Part shown: piece by piece, positions 16,984 through 24,173 of the stretch
How positions within the stretch are numbered: the first letter of the stretch is position 1
How the letters are laid out: every line of letters begins with the position of its first letter
Translations under genes and position numbers: made by a program
Notes under the pieces: model-generated
Database searches by the model: none
What the model saw: the letters and a program-made list of their open reading frames with translations, nothing else
What the model was told of the DNA's origin: nothing
Assembly: GCA_963761005.1 (NCBI GenBank)
Contig: CAVXFK010000016.1
Span: 137,718-201,717 of the forward strand
DNA: 64,000 bases
Direction of reading: 5' to 3'
Origin: DASWJZ01 sp963761005
Lineage (GTDB): Bacteria; Pseudomonadota; Alphaproteobacteria; Rhizobiales; Afifellaceae

Positions 16984-17012
16984 ATCATATTTGGTGTGAA
17001 ACACCATATGAT
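16984..17012. promoter_or_regulatory. Palindromic operator upstream of the GntR gene
   Basis: A near-perfect palindrome, ATCATATTTGGTGT-GA-AACACCATATGAT, lies 11 bases upstream of the GntR start codon. Only one central pair in each arm breaks the symmetry. Its length and position fit a GntR-family operator used for self-control. The central TTGGTG/CACCAT part recurs imperfectly at 15156-15172. Confidence 0.75.
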
Positions 17013-17096
17013 CCTGGGTTTCTAGTAAGCGCTGCACTGCGTGGCCTCGGCACGGGATCTGCCTTGGCCGCTGGTCCAGGATGGCGGCCGATCGAA

Positions 17097-17139
17097 GCTG
17101 ACAATTCCGCCCGCCGCCTGTTGTCAGGCAATTGTCAGC
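17097..17139. repeat. Perfect 10-bp inverted repeat upstream of the cytochrome operon
   Basis: GCTGACAATT (17097-17106) and AATTGTCAGC (17130-17139) are exact inverted copies separated by 23 bases, which also contain a TTGTCAGG. The half-site recurrence about two helical turns apart suggests a dimeric regulator, for instance a response regulator. A hairpin in RNA is the other possibility. It lies about 145 bases before the cytochrome b561 start. Confidence 0.5.
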
Positions 17140-17283
17140 GGCCCGCTGGTAGCTGGGGCTTCACTGCAGCCTGTGAGGAACCGGGCTCGATCCTGGCTCC
17201 GCTCAACGCCTCTTCCGCGAAAGCCGATGAGCCTCAACTTCGCCGCCAAAGGCGCAATCCGCCTCCATAAAGGCCCGCCGACG

Positions 17284-18384
17284 ATGGCGGTGTGGGATCC
17301 CTTTGTCCGGATATTTCACTGGCTCCTGGTCGCCGCTCTGACGGCGGCGCTGATTACCAGCCTCCTGCTGCCGCCGACCTGGGTCGACGCGCATGTGATC
17401 GTCGGCACCGGCGCCGCGGCGCTGGTCGCGGCGCGGATCGTATGGGGCTTCCTCGGTCCTTCTGCCGCCCGCTTCTCCAGCTTCGTGCGCGGACCAAGGT
17501 CCGTGCTCCATCATCTGATGGAGCTTAGGACAGGTTCCGGGCGGCGCCATATCGGACACAACCCGCTCGGCGCGGCGATGATCCTGGCGCTCCTCGCGAC
17601 CGTGCTTGCCGTCGCTGTCAGCGGGACCGTTGCGCTAGGGGGCGTGGTCAAGTCCGGGCCGTTCGCCTTTGCGTCGAGCTTTGTCGTCGGCGAGGCGGCG
17701 CGCCAGATCCACGCTCTGCTCGCCTATGGTCTTCTCGTCCTGATCGGCCTGCACGTGGCCGGGGCGATCTTCGAGAGCCGGCGCACCGGCGAGAACCTGA
17801 TCAGGTCCATGATCGACGGGCGCAAGGAGCTGCGCGCCGGGGATGCTGTTCCTGCCAAGCGCACGGCATATCCGATCGCCGCAGCGGCGGTCGTCGCAGC
17901 GCTCTTCTTCGTCTCGACGGCGGCGCTTGCCACCCTCACCAACCGACCGGCGCTCGGCGTCCCGACGAAGCCGCTCGACCCCGTCTATGCATCGGAGTGC
18001 GGCGCCTGCCACGTCGCCTATCATCCGAGCCTCGCGCCGGCGGAGACTTGGCGCGCGCTAATGGCCGGCCTAAGCGAGCATTTCGGCGAGGACGCCTCGA
18101 TCGATCCGAAAACCGCTCAAACGATCCTTGCCTATCTGACGGCCAATTCGGCCGACACCTTCGACACGCGCGCCGCCAACGTCTTCCGGCGCCGCAACCC
18201 CGATGATCCGCTCAGCATCACGGCGACGTCGTTCTGGCGCCACCGCCACGCGCGCATCCCCGACCGGGTCTTCGCCTCGCCGGCCGTCGCGTCGCGAGGA
18301 AATTGCGATGCCTGCCACGCCGATGCCGCGAGCGGTCTCTTCCGTCCCTCCGCAATCGCGATACCGAAGGATGCCGAACCGTGA
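17284..18384 (+). CDS. Cytochrome b561-type membrane protein fused to a dihaem cytochrome c domain
   Basis: The 366-residue protein begins with a four-helix di-haem cytochrome b (residues about 1-175). Candidate haem histidines are in FVRIFHW (His12), ARQIHALLAY (His143) and LIGLHVAG (His157). A further membrane anchor lies at about 195-218. The C-terminal domain has two c-type haem motifs (CGACH 239-243 and CDACH 341-345) and resembles the free dihaem cytochrome two genes downstream. It would pass electrons from quinol to periplasmic cytochromes. ATG 17284 has AAAGG ten bases upstream and is preferred; ATG 17227 is possible. The end overlaps the SHP start (GTGA). Confidence 0.85.
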   Translation: MAVWDPFVRIFHWLLVAALTAALITSLLLPPTWVDAHVIVGTGAAALVAARIVWGFLGPSAARFSSFVRGPRSVLHHLMELRTGSGRRHIGHNPLGAAMILALLATVLAVAVSGTVALGGVVKSGPFAFASSFVVGEAARQIHALLAYGLLVLIGLHVAGAIFESRRTGENLIRSMIDGRKELRAGDAVPAKRTAYPIAAAAVVAALFFVSTAALATLTNRPALGVPTKPLDPVYASECGACHVAYHPSLAPAETWRALMAGLSEHFGEDASIDPKTAQTILAYLTANSADTFDTRAANVFRRRNPDDPLSITATSFWRHRHARIPDRVFASPAVASRGNCDACHADAASGLFRPSAIAIPKDAEP

Positions 18385-18803
18385 GCAAGACTAAGCGAAC
18401 GCTCCTGATCTCCGCCCTCGTCCTGGTCGGGTCGGCGGCCACATGCCTTGCCGCTGGGGCGGCGCGGCAGGCCATCCTCGACCACTACGCGCAGCAGGCC
18501 CAGGCGAGCGGCGACCCGTTCTCCGGTTTCTCCGCCGACCGAGGAAAGGCGTTCTTCCTGGCCAGCCACGGCAGTGGCGATACGCCGTCATGCAGCACGT
18601 GCCACACGACCGATCCGACCAATTTGGGCAGCACCCGCGTCGGCAAGGAGATCAAGCCGATGGCGGTTTCGGCCAACCCCGATCGCTTCACCGACCCGGC
18701 CAAGGTCGAGAAGTGGTTCCGGCGAAACTGCAACACGGTGCTCGGCCGCGAATGCACGCCCACCGAGAAAGGCGACTTCATCGCCTTCATGGCGAGCCGT
18801 TGA
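18381..18803 (+). CDS. shp: SHP-type cytochrome c (sphaeroides haem protein, DUF1924)
   Basis: This 140-residue exported cytochrome has a signal peptide (residues about 1-25) and one haem motif, CSTCH at 71-75, in the context DTPSCSTCH. The C-terminal part KVEKWFRRNCNTVLGREC closely matches the Rhodobacter sphaeroides SHP protein. In SHP an asparagine in this segment is the sixth haem ligand and leaves to let O2 or NO bind; Asn116 or Asn118 would do so here. Translation starts at a GTG at 18381 overlapping the previous stop. Together with a cytochrome b and a dihaem cytochrome it forms the known SHP operon type. The physiological role is uncertain. Confidence 0.88.
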   Translation: MSKTKRTLLISALVLVGSAATCLAAGAARQAILDHYAQQAQASGDPFSGFSADRGKAFFLASHGSGDTPSCSTCHTTDPTNLGSTRVGKEIKPMAVSANPDRFTDPAKVEKWFRRNCNTVLGRECTPTEKGDFIAFMASR

Positions 18804-18831
18804 CCGATGCCGCCAACATGGAGGAATGCAG

Positions 18832-19389
18832 ATGAGGACGATCGCCATCGCCGGCTTGGCGGCCACACTCGTGCTATGCGCCGCTCTCGCCATTGAGGTC
18901 GACGCCGGATCGAGCGCGGCTGCGGAAGCCGCTCCGCCTGCCGACAATTCTGCGGCTGGCGCCGCGCCAGCCCCGGCCGACTCAACGCAAGCCGCCGCCC
19001 CGGTCTCGGGCGAGCAGGCATTCAACAGCGAATGCGGCGCCTGCCACATGCCGTATCCGGCGATTATGCTGCCGGCTCGATCCTGGCAGGCGATCACCGC
19101 CAACCTTGCCGACCATTTCGGCGAGGATGCCAGCCTCGACCCTGAAACGACCAAGAAGATCAGCGAGTATCTCGTTGCCAACGCTGCCGACGCGACCGAC
19201 CGGGGCCGAGGGATCTTGCGGGGGGTCGCCGCCGATCAGGTGCCGCTCCGTATCACCGACATGCCATGGTGGCAGAATGCGCATTACGAGGTTCCGGACG
19301 CAGCCTTCGCACGCCCGGAGGTGCTTTCGAAGGCAAACTGCCTCGCGTGTCATCGCGGTGGGGCGGCCGGAGAGGGAGAGGACAATTGA
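18832..19389 (+). CDS. dhc: Dihaem cytochrome c (DHC family)
   Basis: The 185-residue protein has an N-terminal signal peptide or anchor (about 1-25), an Ala/Pro-rich linker (about 28-57) and a dihaem domain with CGACH at 68-72 and CLACH at 170-174. The region around the first haem, and the sequence DHFGEDASLDPET after it, are nearly copied in the C-terminal domain of the b561 fusion two genes upstream, so the two arose by duplication. In SHP operons DHC is the electron donor to SHP. The start is the ATG at 18832 with GGAGG seven bases upstream; an ATG six bases earlier is too close to that site. Confidence 0.88.
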   Translation: MRTIAIAGLAATLVLCAALAIEVDAGSSAAAEAAPPADNSAAGAAPAPADSTQAAAPVSGEQAFNSECGACHMPYPAIMLPARSWQAITANLADHFGEDASLDPETTKKISEYLVANAADATDRGRGILRGVAADQVPLRITDMPWWQNAHYEVPDAAFARPEVLSKANCLACHRGGAAGEGEDN

Positions 19390-19422
19390 TGCGCGAGCCC
19401 ACTCGCTTGTGTTGAAGCAGCG

Positions 19423-20004
19423 TCAGCGCTTGCGGAGGCCATCAACGAAGATATCGAGCAGACGCACGACGGTCGTTTGCCAATTCGGCTTATCGTACAT
19501 GTTGTAGCACATGCCCACGAGGCCGCTCAGCAGCTCTTCCGGCGTGATGTCCGCACGGATCTCGCCGGCTCTAATGGCGCGGTCGAGCAGTGAGCCGACG
19601 GCCTTGGTCAAGCGATCGTATGAGTAGGTGAAGAGTTCCGACGGGCCGTACGCCGCCAGCGCCAGAGCGGCCACCATTCCTTTCTTCGTTGCGACCAGTC
19701 GGACGTTGGCATGCAGCCATCGCCGCAGGGCCTCGACGGGGGCGGCTTCTCGCCCCAATTGATCCGCAAGCTCGGCGAGCTGATCCACCTCGTGGCGATA
19801 GACCGCCTCGAACAACGCTTCGCGAGTCGGAAAATGGCGGTAGAGCGTTCCGATACCAACACCCGCACGCTTGGCAACGGCTTCGAGGCTGGCGTCGGGG
19901 CCGCCGGCACTGAAGACCGCGGCGGCCGCTTCCAAGAGAAGCTCGCGATTGCGGATCGCGTCGGAACGAGGCTTGCGGGCGGGCTTTCCGGAGTGATCTT
20001 GCAT
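19423..20004 (-). CDS. TetR family transcriptional regulator
   Basis: A 193-residue regulator with an N-terminal TetR helix-turn-helix (residues about 15-62, including AVAKRAGVGIGTLYRHF) and a variable ligand domain. The domain style resembles regulators annotated near SDR or aldehyde-oxidising genes. It is divergent from the molybdenum hydroxylase operon. A perfect 17-bp palindrome lies 25 bases upstream of its start, so it probably represses itself and that operon. The ligand is presumably the substrate or an aldehyde/aromatic compound; this is inference. Confidence 0.9.
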   Translation of the reverse strand: MQDHSGKPARKPRSDAIRNRELLLEAAAAVFSAGGPDASLEAVAKRAGVGIGTLYRHFPTREALFEAVYRHEVDQLAELADQLGREAAPVEALRRWLHANVRLVATKKGMVAALALAAYGPSELFTYSYDRLTKAVGSLLDRAIRAGEIRADITPEELLSGLVGMCYNMYDKPNWQTTVVRLLDIFVDGLRKR

Positions 20005-20028
20005 ATCGCCTGACTTGCCTCTTGCAAA

Positions 20029-20045
20029 ACGGAGGATGCCTCCGT
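20029..20045. promoter_or_regulatory. Perfect palindromic TetR operator
   Basis: ACGGAGGATGCCTCCGT is a 7-3-7 perfect palindrome in the divergent promoter between the TetR gene and the hydroxylase operon. Its size and GGAGG/CCTCC half-sites fit TetR-family operators. Confidence 0.75.
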
Positions 20046-20203
20046 ATAGTACATTTTGGGTGCTAAAGCGTAGGCACCCCTGTGCATCAGGCCGGGCGAC
20101 CCGGCGTCGTCACGATCGACCGATGGCGCCGCCTGGCACCTCTCATAGCCGTCCGGCGCCCCCGATTTCTACAACAGCAAGACTGAACTGATTGGAGTCT
20201 CCT

Positions 20204-20701
20204 ATGACTTTCTCCATCAGCCTCACCGTTAACGGTGAGCGACGAAACGTCGAGTTCGAAGACCCGCGCGTGACGCTTCTCGATCTCCTGCGCGAGCGCC
20301 TCGACCTGACCGGAACCAAGAAAGGCTGCGATCGAGGCCAGTGCGGCGCCTGCACGGTCCTCGTCAGCGGTAGGCGGATCAATTCGTGCCTCGCACTTGC
20401 GCTGAGCTCAGACGGCGCGGAGGTGGTCACCATCGAAGGCCTCGCCGACGGCGACGTGCTGCACCCGGTGCAGGCCGCCTTCATCGCCCATGACGGATTC
20501 CAGTGCGGTTTCTGCACGCCCGGCCAGATCATGAGCGCGGTGGGCCTGATTACGGAAGGGCAGGCGGGGAGCGACCCTGAACGCGTCCGCGAGGGCATGA
20601 GCGGCAACCTCTGCCGGTGCGGCGCTTACCAGGGCATCACCGAGGCGGTGCTCGACGCGCAGAAGTCACTTGCGCAGCGGGACCGGAGGAACGCGGCATG
20701 A
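20204..20701 (+). CDS. Molybdenum hydroxylase iron-sulfur subunit (2x [2Fe-2S])
   Basis: This 165-residue protein is the small subunit of a xanthine oxidase-family enzyme (PaoA/CoxS/IorA type). The N-terminal plant-type [2Fe-2S] ligands are Cys42, 47, 50 and 62 (GCDRGQCGAC...NSC). The second cluster uses Cys101 and Cys104 (CGFC) and Cys137 and Cys139 (CRC). It carries electrons from the molybdenum site to FAD. No signal peptide is seen, so the enzyme is probably cytoplasmic. The ATG at 20204 has GGAG six bases upstream. Its stop overlaps the next start (ATGA). Confidence 0.93.
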   Translation: MTFSISLTVNGERRNVEFEDPRVTLLDLLRERLDLTGTKKGCDRGQCGACTVLVSGRRINSCLALALSSDGAEVVTIEGLADGDVLHPVQAAFIAHDGFQCGFCTPGQIMSAVGLITEGQAGSDPERVREGMSGNLCRCGAYQGITEAVLDAQKSLAQRDRRNAA

Positions 20702-21756
20702 AACGCTTCGATTATGTGAGACCATCTACCGTTCCGGAGGCGATTGCGGCGGCGGCCGAGCCGGGTTCCGCTTATCTCGCCGCGGGCACCAATTTGCTCG
20801 ACCTGATGAAGGGCGGCGCCGTACGGCCCGACCGTCTCGTTGACGTTACGCACCTTCCGGGCCTCGACCGCATCGAACGGCTTTCCGACGGCGGCACGCG
20901 CATCGGCGCGCTCGTGCGGAACGCGGACCTCGCCTACGATCCGGATTTCGCGCGTTCCTATCCGGCCGTCGCCGAGGCGCTCCTGTCGGGTGCATCGGCG
21001 CAGCTTCGCAATGCCGCGACCGTCGGCGGCAATCTCATGCAACGGACGCGCTGCAGCTACTTCTACGATGCCGCGAGCGCCTGCAACCGCCGCGAACCGG
21101 GCTCCGGCTGCGACGCGCTCCACGGCGAGAACCGGCTCTCCGCGGTGCTCGGCTGGAGCGAGCATTGCATCGCAACGCATCCGTCGGATTTCTGTGTGCC
21201 ACTCGTCGCCCTTGACGCCATCGTCGAGATCGAAGGCAGGACGGGCCGGCGCGAGATTGCTCTGGAGGACCTTCACCTTCTGCCGGGTGAGACGCCGGAG
21301 CGGGAGACCGCGCTGGAACCGGGTGACCTAATCGTGGCGCTCCGCCTTCCCGCTGAGGCCGCGGCCTTCGCCCCGCATGCGCGCTATCTGAAGCTTCGCG
21401 AGCGCACGTCCTTTGCGTTCGCGGTCGTGTCCGCCGCCGCGGCGCTCAAGATCGAGCGCGGTAAAATCCGGCAGGCGCGGATCGCTCTTGGCGGTGTCGC
21501 ACCGAAGCCCTGGCGGGTCCACGCGGCCGAGGACGTGCTGGCGGGCGCCGTCGCGGACGAGGCAGCTTTCCGCCGCGCTGCCGAAGCCGCACTCGCCGAC
21601 GCAAGACCCTCCGGCGACAACGCCTTCAAGATCGAGCTCGCGAAACGCATCGTCGTGCGCGCGCTCACGCTCGCCGCGGCGGGAACGCCCGAACGCCTTC
21701 CTGCTCTTCCAGCCTCTCCGTTCTCCTCCCTAGCCGGAGCGTATGCCAATGCCTGA
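20698..21756 (+). CDS. Molybdenum hydroxylase FAD-binding subunit
   Basis: The 352-residue protein matches the medium subunit (PaoB/YagS/CoxM type). It has the FAD pyrophosphate motif YLAAGTNLLDLMKGG near residues 24-38 and the second FAD contact, NAATVGGNLMQRTRCSYF, near 103-120. The sequence CSYFYDAASACNRREPGSGC carries cysteines that in E. coli PaoB hold an additional [4Fe-4S] cluster, so this is the PaoABC (periplasmic aldehyde oxidoreductase-like) subtype. It overlaps both neighbours by a few bases, indicating a tight three-gene operon. Confidence 0.92.
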   Translation: MKRFDYVRPSTVPEAIAAAAEPGSAYLAAGTNLLDLMKGGAVRPDRLVDVTHLPGLDRIERLSDGGTRIGALVRNADLAYDPDFARSYPAVAEALLSGASAQLRNAATVGGNLMQRTRCSYFYDAASACNRREPGSGCDALHGENRLSAVLGWSEHCIATHPSDFCVPLVALDAIVEIEGRTGRREIALEDLHLLPGETPERETALEPGDLIVALRLPAEAAAFAPHARYLKLRERTSFAFAVVSAAAALKIERGKIRQARIALGGVAPKPWRVHAAEDVLAGAVADEAAFRRAAEAALADARPSGDNAFKIELAKRIVVRALTLAAAGTPERLPALPASPFSSLAGAYANA

Positions 21757-23998
21757 GATCAATCCTACCCAAGCCTCGCCGCATCGGCGCCACGGCTCGA
21801 ATGCCGGTCAGCCGCTCACCCGTCGCGACGGCGTTCTCAAGGTCACCGGGCGCGCCACCTACGCCGCGGACAATCATCCTGACGGCATGCTCTATGCGGT
21901 GCATGCCGTCAGCACGATCGCGCGCGGCCGCGTCACGCATCTCGACGTGGAAGCGGCCAAGGCGCATCCCGGCGTCGTGGAGGTGATCACGCCCGCCAAC
22001 CGGCGGCCGCTGATGCAGGACCCGGACACGAAGGTGGGTCTCTTCGGGTTTCGCTTCGAAGCGCTCCAGAACGACCGCGTCCGCTACGCCAACCAGCCGA
22101 TCGCGCTGGTCGTCGCGGAGACGCTTGAAGCGGCGACCGAAGGCGCGGCGCTGCTTGCGCCGCGCTACGAAGCGGAGCCCGCCCGCATCGGGTTCGATGT
22201 CGAGCGCTTCGCGTTGGAAACGATGGGTTTCGGCATGCCGGCGAACGTGGTTCATGGCGACGTCGAAGCTGGGCTCGCCGCGGCGGTGCAGCGGATCGAG
22301 GCAGAGTACGAAACCGCTCCGCAATATCACGTTGCGATGGAGCCGCATGCGATGGTCGCGGCCTGGAACGGCGACCGGCTCACGCTTGATATGCCGAACC
22401 AGGCGCCGGTCATGATGTGCGCGGCCTTCGCGGAGTACTTCGGCATTCCGGCCGAGAACGTCCTGATCCGCACGCCTTTCATCGGCGGCGGCTTCGGTTC
22501 GAAGGCGATCCTGGTCGGTCCGCAGATCCTTTGCATCCTGGCGGCGCGGATGCTCAACCGGCCGGTGAAGCTGGTCCTGACGCGGAGCCAGATGTTCGGC
22601 CCCGTCGGCCACCGTGGAGACACGCTGCAACAGGTGCGGATGGGCATGGACGCCGACGGCCGGCTGACTGCGCTTTCCCACCATGCAATTGCGGTGAGCA
22701 GCAGCTTCGACGATTTCTTCGAGCCGGCCGCCGCCATCGCGCGCACGCTCTACGCCAGTCCCGCCATCGCCTCCACGCACGAGGGGATGCGCAACGACAT
22801 CGGTACGCCGGGCCCGATGCGCGCGCCGGGCCTCGCCTCCGGCTCGGCGGCGCTTGAGGTCGCGATCGACGAGGCAGCGGACGCCTGCGGCATGGATCCG
22901 CTCGACTTCCGGCTCAAGAACTATGCAGAGGTCGAGCCGATCACCGGCAAGCCCTATTCGTCGAAGGCGTTGCGCGAATGCTACGCCGAGGCCGCGAAGG
23001 CGTTCGGCTGGTCGGGACGGCCGCTCGCGCCTCGTCAGATGCGCGACGACGCAGGCTTCCTCGTCGGCTGGGGCATGGGTACGGCGGTGTTCCACTGCCC
23101 GATGTTCGCGGCCGAGGCCCGCGCCACGCTCCGCAGCGACGGGACAGGGCTGGTGGAGACGAGCGCCATCGACATGGGGCAGGGCGCGCTGACTGCTCTT
23201 GCGCAGATCGCGGCGGACAGCCTCGGGCTCGACATCGATCAGATCGAGTTCCGTGCCGGCAGCTCCGACCTGCCGGACGGCGGCGTCGCCGGCGGCTCGG
23301 GTCATACGGCAACGGCGGGTGCGGCCATCGACGCGGCCGGCGGCGATGCCATCGCCAAACTTGCCGATCTCGCCACCGCGGACCAACGCTCGCCGCTCTT
23401 CGGCGCCGGCAATGCCGGGGTCGTTGTCCGCGGCGGAAGGCTCTACCGCTCAGACGACGAGAGTCGCAGCGAAAGCTACGCCGACATCCTTGCACGCGCC
23501 GGACTGACGGAGATGGAAGGAAAGGGCAAGGGCGCTCGCGATCCAGCCGCGGTGGGCGACCATGCGCTGCAGGCCCACGGTGCGGTCTTCGCGGAGGTGA
23601 AGGTCGATCCGGATCTCGGCCAGGTGCGTGCCACCCGCCTGGTCGGCGCCTTCGCGGCCGGCCGGATCATCAACCCCCATCTGGCGCGCAGCCAGCTCCT
23701 CGGCGGCATGATCTGGGGCGTGTCCTTCGCGTTGCACGAAGTGGCAATCATCGATCCGCGCAGCGGCAGGGTGGTGAATGACGACCTCTGCGAATACCAC
23801 GTGCCGGTGAATGCCGATGTCCCTTCGCTCGAAGCGCTGCTCGTTCATGAGGACGACCCGTATGTGAATGCGCTCGGCATCAAGGGCGTCGGCGAAATCG
23901 GCATCACCGGCACGGCAGGCGCCGTTGCGAATGCGATCGGGCATGCGACCGGGATTAGGGTCCGGCGGTTTCCCGTCAGGATCGGGGACCTCGTATAG
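21743..23998 (+). CDS. Molybdenum hydroxylase large subunit, PaoC-like aldehyde oxidoreductase
   Basis: This 751-residue catalytic subunit binds the molybdopterin cytosine dinucleotide cofactor. Family motifs include FIGGGFGSKA near residue 247, the GxxPxRAPG-type segment GPMRAPGLASG near 355, and KGVGEIGITG near the C-terminus, where Glu718 would be the catalytic base. With the two upstream subunits it resembles the E. coli PaoABC aromatic aldehyde oxidase. No maturation protein (PaoD/XdhC) follows in the window. The substrate cannot be fixed; aromatic aldehydes are likely. The start at 21743 (ATG) overlaps the previous gene; an ATG at 21749 is also possible. Confidence 0.92.
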   Translation: MPMPEINPTQASPHRRHGSNAGQPLTRRDGVLKVTGRATYAADNHPDGMLYAVHAVSTIARGRVTHLDVEAAKAHPGVVEVITPANRRPLMQDPDTKVGLFGFRFEALQNDRVRYANQPIALVVAETLEAATEGAALLAPRYEAEPARIGFDVERFALETMGFGMPANVVHGDVEAGLAAAVQRIEAEYETAPQYHVAMEPHAMVAAWNGDRLTLDMPNQAPVMMCAAFAEYFGIPAENVLIRTPFIGGGFGSKAILVGPQILCILAARMLNRPVKLVLTRSQMFGPVGHRGDTLQQVRMGMDADGRLTALSHHAIAVSSSFDDFFEPAAAIARTLYASPAIASTHEGMRNDIGTPGPMRAPGLASGSAALEVAIDEAADACGMDPLDFRLKNYAEVEPITGKPYSSKALRECYAEAAKAFGWSGRPLAPRQMRDDAGFLVGWGMGTAVFHCPMFAAEARATLRSDGTGLVETSAIDMGQGALTALAQIAADSLGLDIDQIEFRAGSSDLPDGGVAGGSGHTATAGAAIDAAGGDAIAKLADLATADQRSPLFGAGNAGVVVRGGRLYRSDDESRSESYADILARAGLTEMEGKGKGARDPAAVGDHALQAHGAVFAEVKVDPDLGQVRATRLVGAFAAGRIINPHLARSQLLGGMIWGVSFALHEVAIIDPRSGRVVNDDLCEYHVPVNADVPSLEALLVHEDDPYVNALGIKGVGEIGITGTAGAVANAIGHATGIRVRRFPVRIGDLV

Positions 23999-24173
23999 CA
24001 GATCGCCGAGGCCACCGAACAAAGTGTGCTGAGAGTGGTGGTGAGCGCAAGTCGGCGGCGAACCTGTCTCCGCAGTTTGATTCCCTGCTTGATGGGGCCT
24101 GTCGCATCCGGCCAACGATCCGACAATTCTGTTGGGCGAGAGCCGCGGCCGGGAGGTCTTTTGGTGCGCCCTG

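Noticed and set aside
21665..23386. A 573-residue minus-strand frame opposite the molybdenum hydroxylase large subunit
   Set aside because: No family resemblance, and the plus strand has a clear catalytic subunit with motifs.
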